Shown here piece after piece: positions 33,201-37,799 of a stretch of DNA of 37,799 nucleotides (position 1 is the first letter of the stretch; every line of letters begins with the position of its first letter). A program made the position numbers and the translations under genes. The stretch is from a bacterium. GTDB lineage: Bacteria > Margulisbacteria > Marinamargulisbacteria > JABIPA01. The notes beneath the pieces are model-generated. The model worked only from the letters and a program-made list of their open reading frames with translations, ran no database searches and was not told the DNA's origin. The stretch lies in contig JABIPA010000066.1 of the NCBI GenBank assembly GCA_018698675.1, positions 1 through 37,799 on the forward strand, read 5' to 3'.

Positions 33201-36047
33201 GATACCGTTAAAGATTATCAAAAAAAGTTAAAAATATATGGAAAGCACAACAAAGATGTTCAAAACTTGCTTAGATCTGCGACAAAAGTACAAACGATAT
33301 TAAATGTGTTTTTAGAAAAAGCAGATGCAGTGATAGATGAAGCTGATTCTATTTTAAGTTGTAAAAATGAAGTTAATTTTACAATTGGAGAACATGAATA
33401 TCCGCCAGTTTCACAATTGAATTTATTGGTTAAGGTTCATCGCCAGGTTCTTGATATTAAAAAAGAGATGGAAGAAAAAGGAACGACTGTTACTAAGGAT
33501 AATTTTCATGACGTTATTAAGGAGAACTTGATTCGTCGGTTTGATGAACATGCCTCCGTTTTTGGCGATGAGTTGAATGGCTATATGGAGACCGATGGAT
33601 CTAAGAACAAAGATAAGGTTATTAAATTTTTAACGGATCCATTTTATGAATTAGATGAACCCTTTCCTGACGGTATTGATTCTTTATTATATTTATTACG
33701 ACAAGAAATAAATGATTTATTAGAGATCACCTATAAAAGAGAAAACTTTGTTAATTTTGGTCCCGCTATGAATGCGAAAGATGTTCAGGCTATTCCTTAT
33801 GTAGCCAATAATACGCCAAGTAAGACGAGTCGGTTTGACCAGATTCATGAAGTATTAAACTACACTATTCAAATGTGTCAGGAAACTGGGATTGAAGATT
33901 GGATTTTAACGGAACATACAACGAAACTGTATAATTCGTTAAAACGTGAACTTAAAATGGATATTCCATTTTCTGAAACGAGTGCTGTTAAAATATTTAA
34001 GACATTTTTTCCTGAAATTGATCCTGAATTACTTTTAAATGACGATAAAATTCCTGAATTGGTATCGCTGATTCAATCCTTATTTAAGGATAATACTGAT
34101 GTGTTGGATGCTTATTTAACATCGTATGCATTACCCTTTGTTGGTACGAATAATGAGACGTTTAACTCAAATAGTTTTGATTTGGTAAGTATGTTTAAAC
34201 GTGTTCAAGGGTTCACGGGCACATTATGGAATTCAGATACGTTTCATCATCGGTTAGATGCTAACATTCATGCTGGAACAGATGGAGAATCGTTGTCTAT
34301 TTTACTTAAAGAGGGCCTTGTTATTGAGCCTTTGTCGGTAGAACATATGAAATCGGTTGATGACATTATTAGACAGATAGATGTTAACGAAAATACAGCA
34401 GCATTTATAGATTGCGGTGCCTTTTTTAAAGGGGCGACAAATGAGTCCGTAGCAATAGCCTTGTTAGAAGGCATAGGTTCAAAAAACAAAAAAATAACTG
34501 AGATTGTCTTTTACGAAGGTGATCAGAGGCGACTATTAACTAAAGTTGGAGACTCCTATATTAGTAAACCTTATAGCGATTCAGCCGTACCTGTAGAAAA
34601 CAGGTTTACTTATTATGATGATAATCACACAACAGGAAGTGATATTAAGCAAGGACCGACCTCTGAGGCGATTGTGAGTGTTGGGATTAATGTAAAAATC
34701 AGAGATTTATTTCAAGGAATGTGGCGAATGCGTGGCTTGTCAAAGTCTCAATCAATTAAACTGATGGTGAGTCCAGAGGTGATGGATTGTATTGATACAG
34801 GACTCGATAAAACTGAGGGAAAATCTAGTGAGGCTCAAAAAGAGATATCAATTTCTCAGGTTATCGAGTTATGTACTAAAAATCAAACGGAGCAGTTGGA
34901 ATCTCAATTGGTACAAAGCTCTGAAACTCAGTTTAAGCATCTGTATAAAGATTGCGTGTTTCGGGAGATGTTAGGACAAGATGTTTCTGACGTGTCTTCT
35001 GACAATGTTGAAACGTTTGTTAAAAGGAAAACGATAGATCCTGTTAAACTTTATCATCGTGTTAAAAAAGAAGTGACGAAAGAAGATGTAATTCGTCAGT
35101 TTTCTGATGACCTAGACGTTCTGTTTAATCATCAAGTTCCAGGTGAATTAACAGAGATAATTGAACGGATTCGGATAAAAGTTGGCGCGCATTTACCTGA
35201 AATCATTATCCACCCATCTCATGCTGAAGATACGCAAAATGAAGCTTTAGATGAGGCTTTAGACGAAGCAGAAAACGAAAATGAGCAAGAAAATGTAACT
35301 GAAGTTTATAACGGGTATGTGGCTCCTATGAAAATGGATGTTTGGGATTACGTAAATTTTTTTGATAAGGACTATTGGGAGAACCTGGACCATGACTTCG
35401 AGTTTGCGTTATCCGAATTGAATTCTTGTTTTTCAAAATATCTTAAAGTTTCTAATAATTTAGCCTCGGATTCTTTGAGAACTACGGTAGATTATTTATT
35501 AGAGCAAAAAAGGACGAATAGTTCTTCTGAAGTCAGTAAGCCTAAGAAAACTCAGGTACGAATAAAAACCGATAAACAGCTAAATTGTGACTACGTTGTT
35601 GCTATTGATTATGGTGATGGGAACGAATCTGATACAAAACGTATGTTTATGGTTCATGAATTTGATGTTTCTACGTTATCGAGGTCCCATAAAGATTATT
35701 TAAAGAAAAAGGCTGAGGACCCTGAAAAATCTTCTGCCGACTTTAACCCTAGGTTTGGCGTGTTTAATGTAAAGACTGGGAAGGCCTGTGATTTGAATGA
35801 AGATGGAGGAGCATCATCAAATACGTGGGTTCAAGATGATATGGATATACAGAAAATGCTTGTTCAAGTGAAGTTTTTTAATGGACAAATTATTTATACA
35901 AAAGAGGAGTATGCGCATCTTAAGCAGTGGATAAATAGCGAGAATAAGACCGAATTATTGAATTTATTTCAAGAGGATATTTTGGGTGGAGATGAAGGAA
36001 ATCAGGCGGATTTCGAGGAGAGTCCGATGCGTAGGTTATTTGATTAA
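24249..36047 (+). CDS. Giant DUF3638-like helicase-type ATPase, 3,932 residues
   Basis: One uninterrupted frame with a good start (AAGGAG, 5-bp gap). Residues 1-700 are acidic and helical. Around 845-975 there is a possible papain-like region: PYGWSGDPGHATYLEF (His855) and HSGLCAWHSLSAM (Cys971, His974). The helicase-like part has Walker A QMIMGAGKTKV (GAGKT 2886-2890), Walker B AVIDEADSIL (DEAD 3030-3033), a motif-III-like GFTGTLWN (3321-3328) and a motif-VI-like QGMWRMRGL (3489-3497). QM-x-MG-x-GKT followed by a P-L-L-A-x-x-x-A-D-G stretch is the pattern of DUF3638 proteins known from fungi and some intracellular bacteria. A strongly acidic low-complexity stretch (NEALDEALDEAENENEQEN, near 3660) separates a C-terminal domain of about 250 residues. 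No signal peptide or membrane span was seen. Nothing in the sequence identifies the substrate; secreted effector, inter-microbial toxin or defence ATPase are all open. A truncated second copy of its start lies just downstream. Confidence 0.8.
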   Translation: MDNISNSKLGPIDNFGFSHQYQCGNTFHTQLIEVFSEVGRIQPSNIGLKLNNVSPPNFEHLCDFIEGVCQNEIKCEIESVKDWIGLKSRLDSIDVSLFVDRKDSMDDSKYGPGLKILVGRFKENLGSAIDSFFVKQIVKNIEERIPTIGNYGINSDYLSERIKEAGPIDNDEKKMVVQEAIYSKLIVFKKCQDLLLIDSSNSFLGQFKLRSFKQFCDDMSDDKMGQILTEVSSEDRSVYVEMGLSNIAKISLVCDRLFSEVRLKISGKNEAGTSKKLGKVESKWERERKDSLRKDGENCKKLIEGLQEVINVSLEQSGDTVNNRILLDETLTFVSDFDFDSVPFFEFLGQLINKIKTDLFKEPSDQISQDFFVDTYIFLTSYSLGSSEAPVVNLTQGLSDMVLDSIEDKCQFLETVVLKKMNKFSFMKFVGVPAKNPDLFESFKSEVDNFIGFKKFGTEMGYDSDSEIEFDECEDEEETHLEVCKAEYLKGMRSLLDCSRLLVEGMDYGEFKTIKSKFESFSELIKQKPTIDELEKYIEKEITPYFKELSVEVQTFKDLESISREQLRDLAPENMGFIENYSKDVETLIRMKKTALRNGSFDSKVNAIFNHLDTMESSDSLVSDVKEQLVVIGTWAGKLGCPSGKVYNEKLLQGGVNTGRLFLGGSAFETKIESELRDSSEIAAVFFLDKLYKHSEGLSLFLNGVLEPPVPTLEASKEVLHMVSNAIVPDRKWPIPSFIQSIRDDKTSEPYDSENLSTIITHFFGDSFAKNSYLEGSTSEVMLPFLATATKRIGESLGADMKGRVASIQSSAIKGQLLRDLYKERKPEEIKRFLSEMKSGESVIIPYGWSGDPGHATYLEFVKDGSDGTGFSVKHFNLGGGCNDYQNSIYDSKKGQYCYFPYTLQKDISISKLAQPVFVGGYNDLMDGPDYGEKKFDSNDIYSLLNVLGPMSKKSEETVSDYQVVQHSGLCAWHSLSAMVKDKCSKSEYANYYMRVGLDVIYAFHQHLQVNVQLDSLSNLDIFNKCIESFLQETDANAAYYSEDDRVMIDSVRQLLKDNQQKYDQLCDHSINSFNTISEMTSASSNIGQYSLRCSLDSGGPQDIVDISVPTFPELRSVEDVRHYICDVKTECELIFTNNKTVDGYKRVLVRASQALQQLPLPQDSFWEGITDYEVLNDCNQLIEMISRSLTFSKECQFGHKVQVDAVLSNYFVFALTIRLVKNQTRMPPENKKYESVKTWVDSIRFENTLKSIFSDSCVDGDFGFYSSYQNEMYQNLIDFFDEFQGGERSEGVHGSSLYKNLSFSEEALKKQTHPFLRVLSTYFVGVDGESLMNQLVQDGQFSEKLPEEVRLILSSSLNIRYVESGENGSTRDGFRDVDAHALDITFTRVNIKNENERCELISNLGSTYDKKEAGLFELKRFKKEATHPWGGLTDIELQEVIGLKRTKTKPTLETTVFQNEILKKRDSLEAARYRDPKPTYIHSRHEIVQLSKLVTGYLDDETGNEEGIQLVNLLSYFSKNKHLLIEKSDKVEYQEFFKLLLVSDVLNPQTISNFNQLPQLIFDFLEEGYSQSIKQGHFDSASFFAKAMIFSEYRLKKDGKSFSFNIFKKLDDLRGSISEAASKCSSESSKKQLEEVLVFSHQLTVANFGQNYLDYCNENCLSESDRKSYLKSMECISNYLPSNSHYDSDAGFLCEIAKVHLASEVVNTWANDDGCLQRDLSAICPNSTEPWAKKASGIVVSGKYEFDIQNGRLTENGFQPGVPEDLIADKTFNLFFSEKDFPGMSFNKINGAYELKWNGQRVRFLKNDRNTFDVVLNKGSKDDDNLTDWYQFVPEENRNSLISDYQDKKFGSDRLLNGNFIFFRRDIYNKLMQQKEEYEGDLSPEIVNELVERIGMNLQDTHDLEFSDADYKNLLRFSEENIGDLFELVKGADKLLPTFMTRTDTMKKWQFRYQFLSKVTITSSEILKNEWTKIHSDDANFLFLDKESGTCNATSNISFNDMKSRYDITFRMGDVRRPEDGKEFLSIKETPLSRLTTIEDPFWIECLGDSETKTCNEINLLRLGMQFKYSNKLNVFECTIPESLKGYWIDENQYSRGLNGFNGYLRLTNEVHSLTMIPTYKLSALSRSEGSFLYKKEHPKNIKFGTQFGLSKGSFVDNELPKFMLLDDEILSSDTRVARRIRKRTPLISSVDTTSKNGLGNLFSIYFFSSIEQYDKAFKILDTLETNPLPPSDSEWKLLKASLKQLSISGPRGAAVFLKIISNLLAVCSHEKIIEIGEKLFEEGLEEHLKSALSMYINLRKAREDVELSVNDEKALISFCSLISGKSGLPIEIDRRFHVLTSKMENWGKDHVLAKNFKSTKLKTTCSEHDFKEAFESFLPGNKPADFTELGLKEYCDKPLKNVVGHLPENFFWCFSVFKSISLGPDSSDHDKNKREEALAYLSVIRNIFPKHAFVMILNGVSQDPDKFMSVEEFSGKVPLKDDDYFIKRDKLGLLFKEIMVSMTECTNLNEDVVLESPVQNSDLASSLPSKSILMPPSIALEQPKNTYRFPLAKRVMKDVISLFSDIDFPDNHASRKPMPTADTKSELLNSKLNDMAKDMDVYYRQTDLQQEQFMADMLEFRSEEYVRNGGSSRDLYRKEIQEKEAERDELRQEMAFGVFGEYDAKNLAILEAELEYLKESFNPKCAKLRTNCTVAKSSFDKLKVSYAVQATELCMHPVLNSPSQIESRTQISIDDLTIAFLEQNSMGYRALNPNLSDDECKRLHDLVFNYLQASRKYNQVERVSVLFGELDRHSMNSKEGSDNKSIRDCMASIFDELNLVFVPSTTGSEKVLRYQELYDLRKYPEIMVFEHKTGFGLKAAQLENLEKLYDTDPDNQKVLQMIMGAGKTKVLLPLLAYKKADGKKLATIVVPDALLGDVVEDLHKMSSDIYGQKPFVFSFDRNTVLTDSKLDALINKLESTITDKNYLITTSKSMHCLRLKYLDTVKDYQKKLKIYGKHNKDVQNLLRSATKVQTILNVFLEKADAVIDEADSILSCKNEVNFTIGEHEYPPVSQLNLLVKVHRQVLDIKKEMEEKGTTVTKDNFHDVIKENLIRRFDEHASVFGDELNGYMETDGSKNKDKVIKFLTDPFYELDEPFPDGIDSLLYLLRQEINDLLEITYKRENFVNFGPAMNAKDVQAIPYVANNTPSKTSRFDQIHEVLNYTIQMCQETGIEDWILTEHTTKLYNSLKRELKMDIPFSETSAVKIFKTFFPEIDPELLLNDDKIPELVSLIQSLFKDNTDVLDAYLTSYALPFVGTNNETFNSNSFDLVSMFKRVQGFTGTLWNSDTFHHRLDANIHAGTDGESLSILLKEGLVIEPLSVEHMKSVDDIIRQIDVNENTAAFIDCGAFFKGATNESVAIALLEGIGSKNKKITEIVFYEGDQRRLLTKVGDSYISKPYSDSAVPVENRFTYYDDNHTTGSDIKQGPTSEAIVSVGINVKIRDLFQGMWRMRGLSKSQSIKLMVSPEVMDCIDTGLDKTEGKSSEAQKEISISQVIELCTKNQTEQLESQLVQSSETQFKHLYKDCVFREMLGQDVSDVSSDNVETFVKRKTIDPVKLYHRVKKEVTKEDVIRQFSDDLDVLFNHQVPGELTEIIERIRIKVGAHLPEIIIHPSHAEDTQNEALDEALDEAENENEQENVTEVYNGYVAPMKMDVWDYVNFFDKDYWENLDHDFEFALSELNSCFSKYLKVSNNLASDSLRTTVDYLLEQKRTNSSSEVSKPKKTQVRIKTDKQLNCDYVVAIDYGDGNESDTKRMFMVHEFDVSTLSRSHKDYLKKKAEDPEKSSADFNPRFGVFNVKTGKACDLNEDGGASSNTWVQDDMDIQKMLVQVKFFNGQIIYTKEEYAHLKQWINSENKTELLNLFQEDILGGDEGNQADFEESPMRRLFD

Positions 36048-36064
36048 ATTCAAAATGAGTTTCA

Positions 36065-36183
36065 ATGGATAATATTTCGCATTCAAATTTATGAGGTACA
36101 GATAATTCCATGTTTTCTCGATTGTTTCGAAATGGTAAATCTGTTCACGAGAATTTGTTTGAAATATTTTCCGAATTAAATGG
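36065..36183 (+). pseudogene. Truncated second copy of the giant gene's 5' end
   Basis: Starting 18 bp after the giant gene's stop, GAGTTTCAATGGATAATATT repeats the giant gene's ribosome-site flank and start. Translation gives MDNISHSNL, a TGA, then GTDNSMFSRLFRNGKSVHEN and LFEIFSELNG. The giant protein starts MDNISNSKLGPIDNFGFSH and has GNTFHTQLIEVFSEVG at the matching place. The similarity holds in one frame for about 40 codons, apart from the TGA at codon 10, and stops where the MITE starts. It shows a tandem paralogue that was lost. Confidence 0.75.
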
Positions 36184-36348
36184 GGTAGTGGCGCAAAAAC
36201 TGTAAATATAAAAAATAACCTCAAAAAAACTAAATAGAAGTAAATTTAAAAATTCGTTTTTAGCATAAATTTTATTATAGGAGTGTATCCCATATTTATG
36301 AGTAACTGGAGATACTCTTCTAAAGTGACTGTTTTTGCACCATTACCC
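36183..36348 (+). repeat. MITE-like element, copy D (best preserved)
   Basis: A 166-bp element with imperfect terminal inverted repeats: GGGTAGTGGCGCAAAAACTG at the left (36183-36202) and CAGT-like TGTTTTTGCACCATTACCC at the right, differing at three of 21 positions. The interior aligns with copies A, B and C. No target-site duplication is visible. The ends fit the IS6-family pattern GG...TG.TGCAAA. It truncates the giant-gene remnant and its right end lies 7 bp from the stop of the next gene. Confidence 0.75.
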
Positions 36349-36355
36349 TGTTTAT

Positions 36356-37390
36356 CTAATTTCCCTGGGTTTGGTCTCCTAAATTGTTAAGATCAACTGA
36401 GGATATTATTCCTATTAATGGGTTTTGAACTCCGTTATCGGAGAGTACTTCACGTATGAGTTGATTCCTTTCTGCTTCGTTTTCTAAATAATAGGGGTTG
36501 GTATCTGATGCATTATTTAGAATGTTTTCAGTTACTAACCGTTGAAGACTATTTATCAAATATTCTTTTAATTCATCGTTGGCTTCTGTTTGAGTGCATT
36601 TATGATTAATTGAGTCTATGGCGTCCTTTATTAGTGTTTGCGTGTTACTAAGAATATTTGAGTATTTAGATTGATTTGAACGAAAAGATGGATCTTTAAA
36701 ATTATGATAATTAATTCCATAATTTATTTCAGGGATTGTGCTTTGAAGGTCTATAAGAACTGTCCGAGGGTGGGTGTCGCTGAAATTTATGCTTAGAGGG
36801 TCCTCCTTTGGGTGGTGAAAGCAGATTTTTTCCGAATAAAGCCTACTCAATTTTTCTTGATTGTCACGTTTATATTGATTTTTAAGTGTGAATAAATTAA
36901 TTGCGATAGGGGCGAGCATAGAGCCTCCAAGTGTAGGTCCTGCTAGTAGAAATGCTGGAATTATACTTCCTGCCCCTACGAAAATTGATGCGCTTTTTCT
37001 ATCATATGTTTTACTTTTTGAAGAGCTTTTTTTTTGTAGTAAAGCGACTTGGGCGTCACCGGGCAGTTGAGAGTCGTCGTGCGACTCCATTTTTAATATT
37101 TTTGTTATAACAGAACGTACATTCGCTTCCGAGAGACTTGCCTTGGTGATTCCCTTACTACGGAGGCCTTCTTTAAGTCGTGTATTTATAACTTTGGCAA
37201 AGGAGCTTTCTTTTAATGATATTGTTTTGTCTGAGTTTGATAATGTTAAAAGTATCGTAGAGCCGTCTTTTCTGACTGAGTCTAAGTTGAGAAGATCTTT
37301 AACACTTATTTTACTTAATTCGTCCCGCTTATCTAGTTTTTTGTGAATATAGGTTGAAATTCTTGAATTTGATTCTTGCGATGCATCCAT
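36356..37390 (-). CDS. Hypothetical protein with a central hydrophobic segment
   Basis: Start chosen at ATG 37390, where CGGAG lies 7 bp upstream; the in-frame ATG at 37423 has no properly spaced site. From 37390 the protein has 344 residues. The N-terminal 120 are charged and Ser-rich (KKLDKRDELSKISVKDLLNL). Residues about 136-168 form one long hydrophobic hairpin rich in Gly and Pro (SIFVGAGSIIPAFLLAGPTL and GGSMLAPIAINLF). The C-terminal 170 are polar and helical. A soluble front, paired hydrophobic helices and soluble tail is an arrangement found in some secreted membrane-inserting effectors, but this is only a resemblance. No family is recognised. The TAG stop lies 7 bp from the element end. 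Confidence 0.55.
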   Translation of the reverse strand: MDASQESNSRISTYIHKKLDKRDELSKISVKDLLNLDSVRKDGSTILLTLSNSDKTISLKESSFAKVINTRLKEGLRSKGITKASLSEANVRSVITKILKMESHDDSQLPGDAQVALLQKKSSSKSKTYDRKSASIFVGAGSIIPAFLLAGPTLGGSMLAPIAINLFTLKNQYKRDNQEKLSRLYSEKICFHHPKEDPLSINFSDTHPRTVLIDLQSTIPEINYGINYHNFKDPSFRSNQSKYSNILSNTQTLIKDAIDSINHKCTQTEANDELKEYLINSLQRLVTENILNNASDTNPYYLENEAERNQLIREVLSDNGVQNPLIGIISSVDLNNLGDQTQGN

Positions 37391-37660
37391 TGGGTTCTCC
37401 GTTTGTATATCTTTATATTTCATTCCCTATTTTCTTGGAGGGTAAATATTGGTATTGGGATGAAAACGTTCGTGATTTGAAAAAAGGTAGTGGTGAAAGA
37501 ATAGCCAAAATAGAAAATCGGCTTAAAAAACAAACTATCTGTTAAATTAAAAAGCCATTTTTCTATTAGAATACATTGGAAAAATGAACCCAGTACTATC
37601 AAAGAGACGATGAATAAAGTCCCGTAATGATTGAGCATTTTTTTTGTTATAAAATGGTAC
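37391..37660. other. Intergenic region left of the IS6-type transposase
   Basis: 270 bp with no supported gene. On the minus strand an open frame (37716-37420) runs through it, but it starts inside the transposase in another frame and lacks a ribosome site. I looked for the expected IS end close to the transposase stop and found only GTAATGATTGAGCA (37624-37637), a poor match, so the IS may be decayed at this side. Confidence 0.4.
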
Positions 37661-37799
37661 TTATCCTTTTCGAAGCATATGCATTGTTTCAACATCTGTA
37701 ATTGTCGTAGCCGCATGCAACATCGTGTGATAACCCATGGAATGATTTATCTTCCATTTAACGGTTCTATGATCCTGTTCAACTATATTGTTCATGTAT
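37661..37799 (-). mobile_element. IS6-family transposase, C-terminal part (window edge)
   Basis: The frame entering from the right edge reads YMNNIVEQDHRTVKWKINHS then MGYHTMLHAATTITDVETMH and MLRKG before TAA (37663-37661). N-N-x-V-E-Q-D-H-R with the third catalytic acid (Glu), followed by K, a G-[YF] turn, and E-x-M-H-M-x-R-K-G at the end, is the C-terminal signature of IS6 (IS26/IS240-like) DDE transposases. Only 45 residues are inside the window. Its presence supports the IS6-like reading of the repeat ends in this region. Confidence 0.8.

Noticed and set aside
36175-36356. Target-site duplication around MITE copy D
   Set aside because: The 8 bases on either side (AATTAAAT-like and TGTTTATC) do not match.
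37420-37716. 98-residue minus-strand protein
   Set aside because: It begins inside the IS6 transposase in a different frame, has no ribosome site, and its hydrophobic content follows from the AT-rich sequence.
1-37799. tRNA, rRNA or CRISPR array
   Set aside because: No cloverleaf-like GGTTCGAATCC-type arm in context, no rRNA signature blocks and no regularly spaced direct repeats were seen by eye.

Overview
The window is AT-rich (about one-third G+C by eye) and uses the standard genetic code. It looks like a Gram-negative-type bacterium: there is a signal-peptide-bearing porin-like beta-barrel protein and an exported rhodanese. The right two-thirds is full of eukaryote-like and repeat proteins (Ser/Thr kinase, ankyrin-like, MORN-like, a giant helicase-like ATPase). 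That gene mix is usual in host-associated or predatory aquatic lineages. I cannot assign a phylum from sequence alone; Marinamargulisbacteria-like or chlamydia/Legionella-like lineages are guesses.

Left part, 1-11.3 kb, is compact and envelope-related. It starts with the 3' part of a PEP-synthase/rifampin-phosphotransferase-type gene, translationally coupled to a membrane-anchored protein with two cysteine-less rhodanese-like folds. Convergent to these lies an operon of carbamoyltransferase, SxtJ-type membrane protein and a polytopic membrane protein. Then come an unknown membrane protein, a UbiA-type prenyltransferase with a GT-C-like membrane protein, a periplasmic rhodanese, and a porin with a recognisable promoter.

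Right part, 11.3-37.8 kb, is accessory. Genes are mostly arranged as convergent pairs: kinase and MORN-like; ankyrin-1 and LG-repeat gene; ankyrin-2 and a frameshifted small gene; giant-gene remnant and a membrane protein. Each pair is separated by a short element that has, or partly retains, ends resembling GGTAGTGGTGCAAAAACTG. The gene stop codons lie in or within about 25 bp of these ends. The ends resemble IS6-family terminal repeats, and the window ends in an IS6-family transposase. Full, partial and decayed copies of a ~165-bp MITE-like repeat occur at 11410, 14530, 16366 and 36183.

The most striking items are: (1) a 3,932-residue DUF3638-like giant ATPase that also carries a possible His/Cys protease-like region; (2) a degenerate second copy of the start of that gene just downstream, cut off by a MITE; (3) a ~1,515-codon gene of 14 recognisable LG-type helical repeats, broken by one extra T in a T8 run and an in-frame TGA; (4) a small gene whose proper start is separated from its body by an A10 run with one extra base; and (5) the convergent-gene/terminal-repeat layout itself. 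How the accessory genes work together is not shown by the sequence. A host-interaction or inter-organism role is inference from domain content.
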